The notes below the pieces were generated by a model. It was not told where the DNA came from, made no database searches, and saw nothing but the letters and a program-made list of their open reading frames with translations. A DNA stretch of 64,000 nucleotides from Paraglaciecola arctica BSs20135 (GTDB lineage: Bacteria; Pseudomonadota; Gammaproteobacteria; Enterobacterales; Alteromonadaceae), in NCBI RefSeq assembly GCF_000314995.1, contig NZ_BAEO01000062.1:186001-250000 (forward strand), read 5' to 3'. Position 1 is the stretch's first letter; each line of letters starts with the position of its first letter. Positions 29,797 to 39,452 of the stretch are shown in pieces. The position numbers were made by a program, and so were the translations under genes.

Positions 29797-31451
29797 AAAA
29801 AACAATAAAACTTTTAGTTTTTATATTATTTTTTAGCTCTTCAAAATTATATGCAGAGATATCATTGCAGCAAAAAGCTAAGACATTAAGACATAATGTG
29901 GTATCTGTTAATGCGAAAATGACCAATACAAGTCAACAAGGTTTTGCCTGGGTGGTTGGTGACAGTAATAATTATCTCTATCTGGTAACAGCCAACCATG
30001 TGGTAGATGGTGCCAACCCCGGTGCTAAATTGGAAAATATAACACTTCAGTTTTTTAGAGATGACAATACTGAATACTCTGCAGAAGTGGTACCGGGAGA
30101 TTCAGAAGGTCTCGACCTTGCCATTTTGAAAATGAAGAAACCTAATCGTCAACCATGGCTATACGCCTCTGCAGATTTAACCCCTCTTAAAGCCGGTACC
30201 AAAGTGACTTATGTCGGAAAAAATGCGACGTGGTATGTTGCAAAGCAGGCTGGAAGAATCAAAAGCATTAATGTGGACTCGGATAATGAATACGACACAT
30301 TGGCTACTAATCTTGAGCTGGATGTTGGTACTTCAGGGGCACCATTAATAAGTGCAAACGGCATTGTAGGTATGGTCATTACCAATTCGTCAGAGAACGT
30401 CGGGGTAATCTCTTTAGCTAAAATAAAAGGCATTTTAGGCAGTAGAGGACTGCCTTGGGGACTAATACCTGCTGCTAAGTCCCCCTTGACGTTAGATGGC
30501 GTATGGGCACCCAAAACACCTAACATTCCAGATAACATTCGCCTGACCTTTAAATCTTCTGACGACTATGCGCACTATATCTATGAAATGGATTTTCCTT
30601 CAAGTCCAAGAGATAACCAAGGGATCGCAGTTGTAGATGGCGATGAAGTTAAAATTTGGCAGTCCATGTCAGCATCAAAAACCTCTTATGGCACTTTCAA
30701 AATATATGGTTCGCAGAGCTCTGATTCACGTGAAGGTATTGTGATGGATGGTTTGATTACCGATGGTGACATGCAAACTACTCAATTGCGATTGGTTAAA
30801 CTAAAAGATGGTGCCGATGATCCACAAGCAATAGCATGGATGAGAGACAACCCAAGTGATTTTGAACAAATGGCAAGAAAATATCTCCCAGCAATCAAAG
30901 TACAGAACAATGGTGGTACTGATGAGGATGCATTCTCTGCATTGGGAGAAAACGAACAGCAAACAATAATGGGCGGCATGGCTCAAGGCATGATGCTAAG
31001 GTCTGGGTTAATGAGACTGGCAGAATTAGGCTTAACCAATGTCAAATTAGCTATCGAAAATAACTGTTATACAGCGTCAGGCAGACTGAATTTGTTGTCG
31101 CAAAAAGATCAAGTAAGTACATTGTTAAAGTCATTAGCCAATGATGCGAATAACCAATTTGGTAAAAACTATCAAACCTGTAATCAGACACAAGTAGCCG
31201 ACTCTGATGCTAGAGACACTAATTCATCTGCTTTTGATTTTGTTGCTGAACTAGCTCAACCCAGAAGGTTATTGTCAGGATTAGCGCCGGATGCAAAACT
31301 ATCAATAGATGGTGAATGTGTGCTTTTAGAGGGCAAATTACAATCTGCGATGCACAAAATGATGCTAGCTAATATGTTGAGCGATTTGGCAGAGAGCTTG
31401 AGCAATAAGTCAAAAAAGGCACTTAAAGCATGCGACCAAACTACTATTTAG
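29793..31451 (+). CDS. Exported trypsin-like (S1C/HtrA-type) protease with C-terminal repeats
   Basis: A 552-aa protein with signal peptide (1-21). The triad is His69 (VTANHVVDG), Asp108 (LDLAILK) and Ser181 (VGTSGAPLIS). No PDZ domain is seen. A beta domain (about 225-340) precedes two similar units of about 65 residues, at roughly 405-470 and 485-550. Each reads alpha helix, a strand with Cys (LAIENNCYTASGRLNLL; LSIDGECVLLEGKLQ), helix, and a final Cys, a pattern like BON domains. The start overlaps the preceding stop. It is probably a periplasmic protease acting with the two upstream proteins. Confidence 0.8.
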   Translation: MKKTIKLLVFILFFSSSKLYAEISLQQKAKTLRHNVVSVNAKMTNTSQQGFAWVVGDSNNYLYLVTANHVVDGANPGAKLENITLQFFRDDNTEYSAEVVPGDSEGLDLAILKMKKPNRQPWLYASADLTPLKAGTKVTYVGKNATWYVAKQAGRIKSINVDSDNEYDTLATNLELDVGTSGAPLISANGIVGMVITNSSENVGVISLAKIKGILGSRGLPWGLIPAAKSPLTLDGVWAPKTPNIPDNIRLTFKSSDDYAHYIYEMDFPSSPRDNQGIAVVDGDEVKIWQSMSASKTSYGTFKIYGSQSSDSREGIVMDGLITDGDMQTTQLRLVKLKDGADDPQAIAWMRDNPSDFEQMARKYLPAIKVQNNGGTDEDAFSALGENEQQTIMGGMAQGMMLRSGLMRLAELGLTNVKLAIENNCYTASGRLNLLSQKDQVSTLLKSLANDANNQFGKNYQTCNQTQVADSDARDTNSSAFDFVAELAQPRRLLSGLAPDAKLSIDGECVLLEGKLQSAMHKMMLANMLSDLAESLSNKSKKALKACDQTTI

Positions 31452-31723
31452 GAGGAGTTTCGGTAAAGCTCAGATAACTCATGAGGGGCGGGTAATAGTA
31501 AAACCAAGTTTTTAGTGTTTAAAATATTCTCCGGTAGTACTTGCATATCTGCGACCACAAACTTGGCCTCTTGATTGGCAGTAAAGTGATGCATTTGCCC
31601 TTGTTTGATGACCACACATTAGTCGGTCGCGACTTTTCCAGCGTATGTTTCTAACTCTATATTGATCACGCCACTTAGGGGGAGCACCAATTGATGGTAA
31701 TTGTGAAAGTGTTTTTTGCGCAG
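31448..31723 (-). pseudogene. Remnant of an AraC-type regulator (cupin part)
   Basis: Reading the minus strand in one frame from 31723 gives HFHNYHQLVLPLSG and NIELETYAGKV, a TAA stop at 31621-31619, then CVVIKQGQMHHFTANQ and FVVADMQVLPENI, ending at TAA 31448. This order (H-x-YHQLVLPL, a strand pair, G-x-MHHF) is typical of the N-terminal sensing domain of AraC-family regulators. No helix-turn-helix follows, and there are at least two in-frame stops. The end overlaps the stop of the protease gene on the other strand. Confidence 0.65.
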
Positions 31724-31969
31724 TTAGTTGTATGAGCGAATAGAGAGCTGATTTTGCACGAAATGTATGAGTCATAGTTAACCTATAATCTAGATTACAC
31801 CATTGCACCTAAAGAAACTTAATCAAGCTGGATGAATGCTGAAATATCGCTATAACGGCTGAAAAATAGCGCTACAAGTCGATACAAAGTTTCCTATATT
31901 TGTCACAGTTCATAAATTGATTTTTCTCTATGCTTATCAGGATAAATTTAGTCACTTTAAAGGCTTAGA

Positions 31970-34060
31970 ATGAAAACCCAACTTGTATTAACCCCCCTTG
32001 TATTATTATTTTGCAGTTTATTTCCTCATTATTCCTACAGCCAGGAGGCAGATGATAGCCAATCAGATGATGTCAAAACAGATCGCATCGAAGTTATCCA
32101 TAAACGTAGTAACGTTATGTCAGAAATTACTGAAAATGCAGAAAAGTTGATTGCTATGCCAGGTACCAACGGAGACCCATTACAAGCGGTCTTTGCTTTA
32201 CCCGGCGTGGTGGCTGCTGGCGGTGCTGTGGGCTCTCCTGCCGTTAGGGGATCGTCTCCAGAAGATAATTTATTTGAAATTGATTTTATGCCAGCAGGTT
32301 ATATTTTTCATGATTTTGGTCAATCTATTTTTAATCGTCATTTAGTCCAAGATTTTCAATTGTATTCAGCCGGTTATGGCACCAGTTATAGTGCGGCTAC
32401 AGGTGCTGTTTTTGATGTGAGCCTGCGTAATCCTAAACATCAAGATATTCGAACCACTATAGATATTAGTTTGTTCAATTCTGGACTTTTTGTTGAGGGA
32501 CAAGTCAGCGAAAACAGTGCTTTTTATTTTTCTGCACGTAAAAGTATGTTGCCAATATTTTTTGAAACAGGTGAAGAGCTAGAAGATGATGATGGTGAAC
32601 TTAGTGGGCTCACCGTCAACGACGCACCAGACGACAATGATTATCAAGGAAAATGGGTGTGGGATATTAACAATAACAACATGTTATCCGTGTCGTTTAC
32701 AGGTGCCCAAGACAGCGCTGCAATAAATCTTAATGAGCGTGCTGACATAGCTTTAAAAATTCCAGATTATCAGGGGGATGCAGAGTTTCTTAGAAAATTT
32801 AATAGTCAAAGTATTATTTGGGATCATTATTCTAAAAACCTGCATATCAAAAGCGGTATTGGGTTTTTAAATGACAATGAACGCCTCGAATTAGGCAAAA
32901 GTGCGGCTAACCCAACCGGTTTGTTTATCGATAGCGAGAAAAAGCAAATATCCTATAAAAGTCGTCTTAATTATCAATTCGCTCAATCTCATCATTTGAT
33001 TGTTGATGCGGCGTATTATGATGTCACCGAAACATATGCTTATGATATTTTTCAACAAGTTTGTACTGAAATCGACCCTGATTGTGACAGTGACTTAGGT
33101 GGTCGTGTTAATGATGTGAATGTCATAGACACCAGTAATCAATTTGTTGGTATTACCGATGTGTGGACACTCAGCGAAAATTGGGAAACTGAATTAGGTG
33201 TGCAATGGCAACATAATAATTACAGTAAAGAAACTTTCATATTGCCGCGTTTTACTTTAAGTTATTTTGTAAATAGCAACAGTACTATTAGCGCAAAGTA
33301 TGGCAAATATAATCGTCTTCAAGATGTCGATTACATTTTACCGACCTTAGGTAACCCAGCACTAAAATCGCAAACTGCCACCCATTCCACGCTAGGTTTT
33401 GAACAACACTTAGCTGATGAATGGAGTTGGTCTGTAGAAACTTATTATAAAAAAATGGAAGACTTGCCCTTAGGCTTAGATGACACTGAAACTGACGCTC
33501 ATTTATTGTACAGTAATGATGTTGAGGGTAAGGCTTATGGTGTTGACTTATTAATTAATAAAAACCGTATGGACCGTTGGTATGGCTGGTTATCACTGAG
33601 TTATTCTAAAAGTGAACGTACTAATTTACGTGAACATCAGACCTTTGAATATTATGCTGATACCCCCTTGGTGGTTAACATGGTGCTAAATTATCAACTC
33701 AGTGATAAATGGAACCTTGGTTTTAACTTTACCGCACGCAGTGGTCAGCCTTATACCCCAATCATAGGTGTGAGAGAAAACCCCAAAGCCGATGGATATT
33801 TTTTACCTATATATGGGCCGGCTTATTCTGAGCGTTTTGATCTTGCTCATCGACTGGATGTCAGAGCTGAGTATAAGAGCAGCTTGTGGGGACTTGATGC
33901 GACTTGGGTGTTTGAAGTTATGAATATTTATAATCAAGACAATACCAGTTACATCGATTTAGATTACGCCAATATTGATTCAACTGATGACTTACTGATA
34001 GAGGAAGAAAGCGATAACTTTTCGTTACGTCCGTCGGTTGGGTTAAGTATTACTTTTTAA
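31970..34060 (+). CDS. TonB-dependent receptor
   Basis: A 696-aa outer-membrane protein with signal peptide (1-24). A plug domain (about 40-150: PLQAVFALPGVVAAGGAVGSPAVRG and the YSAGYGTSYSAATGAVFDV block) precedes a beta barrel ending in the aromatic strand VGLSITF. Two cysteines at about 367 and 373 may close an extracellular loop. The substrate is unknown; no transporter is adjacent. The long leader between the AraC remnant and this gene shows no clear promoter that I would trust. Confidence 0.9.
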   Translation: MKTQLVLTPLVLLFCSLFPHYSYSQEADDSQSDDVKTDRIEVIHKRSNVMSEITENAEKLIAMPGTNGDPLQAVFALPGVVAAGGAVGSPAVRGSSPEDNLFEIDFMPAGYIFHDFGQSIFNRHLVQDFQLYSAGYGTSYSAATGAVFDVSLRNPKHQDIRTTIDISLFNSGLFVEGQVSENSAFYFSARKSMLPIFFETGEELEDDDGELSGLTVNDAPDDNDYQGKWVWDINNNNMLSVSFTGAQDSAAINLNERADIALKIPDYQGDAEFLRKFNSQSIIWDHYSKNLHIKSGIGFLNDNERLELGKSAANPTGLFIDSEKKQISYKSRLNYQFAQSHHLIVDAAYYDVTETYAYDIFQQVCTEIDPDCDSDLGGRVNDVNVIDTSNQFVGITDVWTLSENWETELGVQWQHNNYSKETFILPRFTLSYFVNSNSTISAKYGKYNRLQDVDYILPTLGNPALKSQTATHSTLGFEQHLADEWSWSVETYYKKMEDLPLGLDDTETDAHLLYSNDVEGKAYGVDLLINKNRMDRWYGWLSLSYSKSERTNLREHQTFEYYADTPLVVNMVLNYQLSDKWNLGFNFTARSGQPYTPIIGVRENPKADGYFLPIYGPAYSERFDLAHRLDVRAEYKSSLWGLDATWVFEVMNIYNQDNTSYIDLDYANIDSTDDLLIEEESDNFSLRPSVGLSITF

Positions 34061-34073
34061 AGTCTGACTCTAG

Positions 34074-34099
34074 CAACAAGCCTTCTGACGGGCTTGTTG
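34074..34099. terminator. Hairpin between convergent genes
   Basis: CAACAAGCC and GGCTTGTTG can pair across an 8-base loop, 14 bp after the receptor gene. There is no good T run, so its role as a terminator is uncertain. Confidence 0.5.
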
Positions 34100-34127
34100 G
34101 CATTGGGTTAAATATCCAGAATTCAGG

Positions 34128-35408
34128 TTAAATAGGTAACTTAATTATTATCTCTGCTCCTTTTAGTTTTTGACTTCGTGTAATCACCAACTCACCGTCA
34201 TGCCACTCAATAATACGCTGCACTATTGCCAAACCCATACCATAACCCTTGGTTTTATCAGTGGCATGTTTTCCGCGTACAAAAGGTTTGAGTAAATCTT
34301 TTTCATCCTCGGAAAAACCAGTACCGTCATCGGCAATGCTTAAGCAGATTTGATGTTCACTATGGTGTACTTGCACGAGGACCTGGCTCTGGCCATATTG
34401 CAAAGCGTTTTGCAGCAAATTATTAATCACAATCTGTAAATATTTAGGATCACCAAATACCCAAGATGTTTCAGTACTTGGTTGAAAAATAATGCGCTGC
34501 ACAGTTGCGTTTTTAGCCTTTACGCAGTGTTGAACAATTAGATTTAGGTCAACCTTTTGTTTATCGATTCTGACCATCGTTTGCTCTAAACGGGCATAGT
34601 CCAACAATATTTCAACCAAACAAGTCATTTCATCAACATCATCACCTAAACGTTGCAGATATAGGTGTTGTTGGTCAGGGTTTTGTTCCTCAGCAATAGT
34701 GTCAATACCGAAACGCATTCGAGCTAAGGGGGTACGTAAATCATGGGATACAGCATTACTGAGCAATTTCACATCACTCACTAAGTTTTGGATACGTTGC
34801 GCCATATGATTAAATTCGTTCTCTAAGTCTTTGACGTAAGACACACTGCCCACTTTGATACGCTGATCTAACTGGCCTTTACCAAATAATTGAGCGCTAT
34901 GACGCAAATTGATTAAACGCGAGACTAGCGGGTAAGTCCACATCCAAATCAACAATACTAAAGCCGCATAAAACAACAGGGTAAGCATTAACTTTAATTC
35001 GCCAGTTTCAGGTTGGCTAGTCGAAAAAGTTGGTTTGAGTAATAACAAGGCTTGTTGTGTTTCTAAATAGAAGTACAGGCTAAATTCGTTGTTGTTAGTT
35101 AATAACAATGGCTCGCCAGACTTAACTTGTTGCATTAATGATGTAGGTAACTGAATTTGATCAAGGGGCACTATACTTAAATGATAACGTCCATGTTTGG
35201 GCCAATTTGTCACCACATCTTGAGGGCGCTCCATTGTGTTTAATGTATCTGCGAGCTCCTGGCCTATTTGTTCTAATATAAGCACGTTGTCGTTATGTAA
35301 GCTTGAAGAGCTGGGTACAACATAATAAAACAAACTATCCAACATTCGGCCTAAACCAATAGTGGCCGCCAATACTGCAACTATTAAAGACAGCGTTAAT
35401 AAGCGCAT
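34128..35408 (-). CDS. Sensor histidine kinase, RstB-like
   Basis: About 426 aa. Two membrane helices (near the N-terminus and about 145-170) enclose a short periplasmic domain; HAMP, HisKA (AVSHDLRTPLARMRF, phospho-His) and HATPase (NNLLQNALQYG, ADDGTGFSEDE, GYGMGLAIV) follow. ATG 35408 just after the regulator stop is preferred; upstream TTG 35432 and ATG 35423 overlap the regulator. It is the last gene of mipA-DUF3019-RR-HK. Such systems sense envelope or acid stress; the signal here is unknown. Confidence 0.88.
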   Translation of the reverse strand: MRLLTLSLIVAVLAATIGLGRMLDSLFYYVVPSSSSLHNDNVLILEQIGQELADTLNTMERPQDVVTNWPKHGRYHLSIVPLDQIQLPTSLMQQVKSGEPLLLTNNNEFSLYFYLETQQALLLLKPTFSTSQPETGELKLMLTLLFYAALVLLIWMWTYPLVSRLINLRHSAQLFGKGQLDQRIKVGSVSYVKDLENEFNHMAQRIQNLVSDVKLLSNAVSHDLRTPLARMRFGIDTIAEEQNPDQQHLYLQRLGDDVDEMTCLVEILLDYARLEQTMVRIDKQKVDLNLIVQHCVKAKNATVQRIIFQPSTETSWVFGDPKYLQIVINNLLQNALQYGQSQVLVQVHHSEHQICLSIADDGTGFSEDEKDLLKPFVRGKHATDKTKGYGMGLAIVQRIIEWHDGELVITRSQKLKGAEIIIKLPI

Positions 35409-35412
35409 TGAA

Positions 35413-36156
35413 CTACCATGCATCAGGCGCAAATAAGTAGCCCTTACCCCAGATGGTTTTTATTTTTAAAGGATCGCGAGATTCATCACCTAATTTTTTT
35501 CTTAATTTGGAAATTCGCAGATCGATAGAACGGTCAAATCCGTCATACTCAATACCACGTAATTGGCTAATCAAGCTATCTCTTGAAATAACAGTACCGG
35601 CGCTTAACGCCAAGATCCACAATACATCAAACTCTTTTGAAGACACCTTAATCAATTGGTTGTTTAAGGTCACACTACGAGACAGTTTATCTACCTGCAA
35701 ACTTTTAAAGGTCAATTTTGACGGTTCTTGTGGTGATTCAATTGTTGGCTGGGATTTTGCGGTTTGGTAATGTGCTGCCATGTTAGCTTTAGTCGCTATG
35801 GCTTTATTCATACGAGTAAGTAAAGCTCGCGCGCGCACAGGTTTGGTTAGGTAGTCGTCAGCACCAAGCTCCAAGCCAATTACTTCATCTATTTCTTCGT
35901 CTCTGGCAGTGAGCATAATAATAACGCCAGAGTAATTTTGTCGAACCTGTTTACATACTTCAAAACCATCTAAACCGGGCAACATACCATCTAGTATTAT
36001 TACATCAGGTTGCAAGCGAGGAATGGCTAAAACAGCCTCATCGCCGCGCATACACTGGGTCACGTGAAATCCTTTGTTATTTAAATAGTCGCGTATCCAA
36101 TCTGATAACGAAACGTCATCTTCAACTAACAATATTTGTACTACTTTTTCATTCAT
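35413..36156 (-). CDS. OmpR-family response regulator, RstA-like
   Basis: A 247-aa protein with a receiver domain (LLVEDDVSL, phospho-Asp in DVIILDGMLPG, YLTKPVRA) and a winged-helix output domain (RGIEYDGFDRSIDLRISKLRKKL, KTIWGKGYLF). The RGIEYDG(F/M)DRSID stretch is close to RstA. A linker of about 30 residues, including SQPTIESPQEPSK, separates the domains. Its start touches the end of the DUF3019 gene, so the whole set is likely one operon and self-regulation is plausible. Confidence 0.92.
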   Translation of the reverse strand: MNEKVVQILLVEDDVSLSDWIRDYLNNKGFHVTQCMRGDEAVLAIPRLQPDVIILDGMLPGLDGFEVCKQVRQNYSGVIIMLTARDEEIDEVIGLELGADDYLTKPVRARALLTRMNKAIATKANMAAHYQTAKSQPTIESPQEPSKLTFKSLQVDKLSRSVTLNNQLIKVSSKEFDVLWILALSAGTVISRDSLISQLRGIEYDGFDRSIDLRISKLRKKLGDESRDPLKIKTIWGKGYLFAPDAW

Positions 36157-36584
36157 TAAAATAAGCGCCAGGTTAAACGAGATTTTTGTTGTTTTTTATA
36201 CACCCAAGATACCTTTAATTCAGACTCTGCTAACGCAATGTTGCTTTTCTCTAATTTTAGGTAAAAATGTAGAATTTTGTCTGTACCGAATTGTTGAGTT
36301 AATACCCCTTGGGTACTGGCGACCCAACATTTCAGAGGTGTATCTTGAGCTGATGAATATATACAATAATTGTTACTAGTAGCTGCGCGCCAGCTCATTT
36401 TAAGATTAACAAAACAAGCTTGGTCACGATGCAGAGATACACAAGTATTAGGTTGAATGCGCAGTTCATTTGTAGATGTTGCTTGCATGGGGGTATCTGC
36501 CAACACCAAATGACTTAAACCAACAAAGTAAGCTAGGCTGATATAGCAACCAACCTTCACAAAACCTCTGCTAATCCATGCCAC
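36156..36584 (-). CDS. DUF3019 exported protein
   Basis: About 142 aa starting at GTG 36584, with AAGGGG 7 bases upstream. A longer frame begins inside the mipA-like gene but lacks a ribosome site. A signal peptide ends near LVLADT. The mature part has LRIQPNTCVSLHRDQACFVNLKMSW and a WVYKKQQKSRLTWRLF C-terminus, as in DUF3019, with four cysteines. In Shewanella-type genomes this family sits between mipA and an rstA/rstB-like pair, as here; it may be an accessory of that sensing system. Confidence 0.8.
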   Translation of the reverse strand: MAWISRGFVKVGCYISLAYFVGLSHLVLADTPMQATSTNELRIQPNTCVSLHRDQACFVNLKMSWRAATSNNYCIYSSAQDTPLKCWVASTQGVLTQQFGTDKILHFYLKLEKSNIALAESELKVSWVYKKQQKSRLTWRLF

Positions 36585-36594
36585 GTTATTCCCC

Positions 36595-37434
36595 TTAGAA
36601 CAAAACATAGACAATAGAAATATGTGCAAATGTTTCAATTTTTGGGGCAACAATGGGGCTGTTGTAAATACTGCTGGGTAAACGGGTTAGCTTCAATGAA
36701 CTTTCAAGCACCCAATCTTTTGCCAAGGGGTAACTGATACCGAATTCTGCACCTAGGGTCATACCACTACCCGCTTTGTAGGCTGTAAATTTATCACTGA
36801 CTTCAGACTCTGAAACACCATAATAGTAATTCAGTGTTTTACTACTATCAAATTGGGCGCTGAAGGTTGTATGAAAATTTGCATTGAAATATTGCCATGT
36901 TTTGCCATACCACAAGGCCAAATGTGTATCATGGTTTCCAAGGCTGGAAATGGGTGCAAATAACACCCTCAGGGCGCTCGTTTCATCTAAATAATGAGTG
37001 GCCCGCAATCCAAGTCGGTTATCTGAATCCCTTGGGTTAATACCAATTAGACCACTTTGCTCATTATTTATTGTATCAGAATAGTCAGTAGCAATTCCTT
37101 TATGTACTTCACTCAAATACACATCAAATGTCCAAGTTGGGTCAGAATAAAAATTATAACCTAGGCCCGGCAACCCTAATGCGCTTAGCCCTTTATCCTC
37201 AATAAAAAAACCATTCCATTGATAATTGATCCTGATATCTATTAAAGTACCAAAATGCTGGGGAGCGTCTACAAAACGGCTGTCGAGGGCGGCAAATGCA
37301 AAGCTGGCTTCTATAAAACCGCCGTTTCCATTTTTATCCTCGTTTGCCGTTTGTGCTGTGGCCATCAAAGAGTTCAGCCCGAAAAATACTGTTAGGGTTA
37401 CAGGGGCAAACCAATAACCTAATAATTTATACAA
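36595..37434 (-). CDS. MipA/OmpV family outer-membrane protein
   Basis: A 279-aa protein with signal peptide (1-28). It has amphipathic beta strands throughout and a C-terminal HISIVYVLF strand. The strand DIRINYQWNGFFIEDKGLSALGLPGLGYNFY is typical of MipA/OmpV. Family members act as scaffolds for murein enzymes or as porin-like proteins. It is the first gene of the operon that encodes the DUF3019 protein and the RstA/B-like pair, and so is a likely regulatory target. Confidence 0.85.
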   Translation of the reverse strand: MYKLLGYWFAPVTLTVFFGLNSLMATAQTANEDKNGNGGFIEASFAFAALDSRFVDAPQHFGTLIDIRINYQWNGFFIEDKGLSALGLPGLGYNFYSDPTWTFDVYLSEVHKGIATDYSDTINNEQSGLIGINPRDSDNRLGLRATHYLDETSALRVLFAPISSLGNHDTHLALWYGKTWQYFNANFHTTFSAQFDSSKTLNYYYGVSESEVSDKFTAYKAGSGMTLGAEFGISYPLAKDWVLESSLKLTRLPSSIYNSPIVAPKIETFAHISIVYVLF

Positions 37435-37867
37435 AATATTATTTCCATCTGAGCGTACACATAATAGTAACTACTATTTGACCTTAAAACGGTATGAATA
37501 TTTGTATCTAATTGTATCGTTGTGCAAATACATCAACGTTATTAAATTAACTTTTAGGGTTTCCATAGGTTGATTTACTGCGTCAAAGAGACATTTAAGG
37601 GTTGGTTAACTCCGATTTACAGCTAGGGAAATATGCCAGTAGCAGCACACTTGCCAAATTGGCATAAGCTACAAGTATAAATAGTTAGCTACAACTTCCA
37701 ACAATTATCAACTAGTTACTTATAGTCGCTATGTTAGCATTTTCGTATTAACTCCTTAAACAACTTACATTTTAAGATATTGATTTAAATTGATTATTTT
37801 AATATTTAGGTTGGTTTGAGTAGTTGTGCTTTAAAACAAAATCAACTAAAAAATTATGGAGAATGTT
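37435..37867. other. Divergent promoter region
   Basis: About 430 bp AT-rich space between the mipA-like operon and the lipoprotein gene. It should carry both promoters. I see no reading frame, strong hairpin or recognised RNA here. Confidence 0.4.
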
Positions 37868-38539
37868 ATGAGAATGTGCAATAAAAAACTCGTTATTACT
37901 TTGACGCTTAGCCTAACAGTAGCATTAACTGGCTGCCTTGATAGCTCAGATAAACTGGATGATAAGCTAACTCACGAGGTAGAGATATCTTTCGTAAACT
38001 CATTGAGTTACATGGCTGATTTTTATGCTCAAAAACGGAGCATTAGTACTGGGGGGAGTGGTCTATTTGATAGTGACAATTTAGTCTCTGGCGACGTACC
38101 CAAAAACGAAGTGGCTAGCATTTATAACTACAGTTACAAAGTCACTAACAATATGCTTGATTTGGGTGTTAAAGACAGTGTCAACGCTAACAAAGAAGAT
38201 CGCATAACCTCTATTTTGAGCAAAGATGACAATCTTTGGGTCATTGCTTGGGAATATTCTGGAGAGAGGGATATTTCAGTGATTAAAAAAAGTCAGAATA
38301 ATATCTCTGATGTGTTTAACGTGCGTTTGTTTGCCAACGGCAGCTACGATGTTGCCGTTGCCGGTAGTCAAGTATTGACCACTGAAAAAGGTAAAGTCAC
38401 CGATTACCTGAGCGTTAGTCGTTGTGCTGATGGGCTGAAAGTTGCCAATAACAACATTGATCTGTGTGCGGGTAACTTTGGTGCTTCGTACTTACTGGTA
38501 GTTGATAACAATGGTAAGTTGGTTATGGCACAGGAATAG
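37868..38539 (+). CDS. Putative lipoprotein of unknown function
   Basis: A 223-aa protein starting at ATG 37868, with GGAG 8 bases upstream; an earlier ATG at 37856 lacks such a site. The N-terminus has a lipobox (VALTGC) after a hydrophobic core, so it is lipidated; Asp follows the cysteine, which in E. coli favours the inner membrane. The mature part is beta-rich with two late cysteines (SRCADGLK, IDLCAGNFG). I do not recognise a family. Confidence 0.7.
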   Translation: MRMCNKKLVITLTLSLTVALTGCLDSSDKLDDKLTHEVEISFVNSLSYMADFYAQKRSISTGGSGLFDSDNLVSGDVPKNEVASIYNYSYKVTNNMLDLGVKDSVNANKEDRITSILSKDDNLWVIAWEYSGERDISVIKKSQNNISDVFNVRLFANGSYDVAVAGSQVLTTEKGKVTDYLSVSRCADGLKVANNNIDLCAGNFGASYLLVVDNNGKLVMAQE

Positions 38540-38687
38540 TTTTTGAAAGGGGAGAGGTTTTAGCCGCAGAGTATTTTTAGGATTAAAGTTTATAAAAAAT
38601 CTCTGTTAATGCGATTCAATTATTACGTATTCGATTAAATGAGTTACCTCCACGGCTTCCGTGCCCTGGAGGGTGTGTCTTGACTTT

Positions 38688-39125
38688 TTATGCCGCTTTA
38701 CCTAGGGTGAATTTAGTATCTGCATCACGTAATAAATACAAAGCAAAACAGGCTGCCCACATTGGCCATGCAGCAAAAAACAACAGGTTATTAAAAGCAT
38801 CAAAATAGTTAGCAAAGGCAGACAGCGTTGAACCACCATGTAATAAAAATATAAGTCCGTAAGTGATGCGCTTTTTAATACCTGCAACGAATGCGAAAAC
38901 TAGTACCAGTTGTAACGCACCCAAAATGTAGGCAATGTTTTCGCCTAAACCTGAAATAGCATAAAAATGTTCAAATATTTTAATGCTATGACCAGGGTTG
39001 ACGAACTTATCTATGGTCCACATTAACATTACAACAAATACACCTAGTCTTAGGGCTAATAAAGACCACTGTAAACGGTTTTGAACATCATTAGAGATTG
39101 ATTGGTTTGGCATGGTTTCACTCAT
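38688..39125 (-). CDS. DoxX-like four-helix membrane protein
   Basis: A 145-aa protein with four predicted membrane helices (about 20-38, 62-82, 88-106 and 110-130). The pattern LRLGVFVVMLMWTIDKFVNP, then ALQLVLVFAFVAGI, resembles DoxX/DUF-type membrane proteins. There are no catalytic motifs. It is the first gene of the accessory stretch and stands alone. A GC-rich hairpin-like sequence (about 38645-38671) lies just downstream. Confidence 0.55.
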   Translation of the reverse strand: MSETMPNQSISNDVQNRLQWSLLALRLGVFVVMLMWTIDKFVNPGHSIKIFEHFYAISGLGENIAYILGALQLVLVFAFVAGIKKRITYGLIFLLHGGSTLSAFANYFDAFNNLLFFAAWPMWAACFALYLLRDADTKFTLGKAA

Positions 39126-39452
39126 TTAATTTCCTTAAATTCAGCCAAAAAATAGGCTGGGTATTCGTTAGTTTGATTAAGGCTATGTTTATAAGCCTTG
39201 GATGCAAATAAAAAGGGCTAACGCTTTTTTAACGTAGGCTTTGTAAGTTACTTAGTAGTAAGCATTGCAACAGACCGCGTTATTAGAAAATTATTACAGT
39301 AAAATTGTCATCAGTCTTTATGGATATGCTGAATAACATCTACTGCAATTAAATGGGGGGCTTTGAAGAGTCTAAAAAATAATCTTTTTTGTGCTGTAAT
39401 ATTCAATTGCAGTATTAGTTATATGATGGTTTTGCTAGCGAGCTTCTGTAAG
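39126..39452. other. Gene-free stretch
   Basis: About 330 bp of AT-rich sequence between two minus-strand genes. It should carry the DoxX-like gene's promoter; I see no other feature. Confidence 0.35.

Noticed and set aside
31512-31808. 98-codon minus-strand frame
   Set aside because: Another frame of the same strand reads as an AraC sensing domain; this frame's peptide is rich in Arg and looks random.
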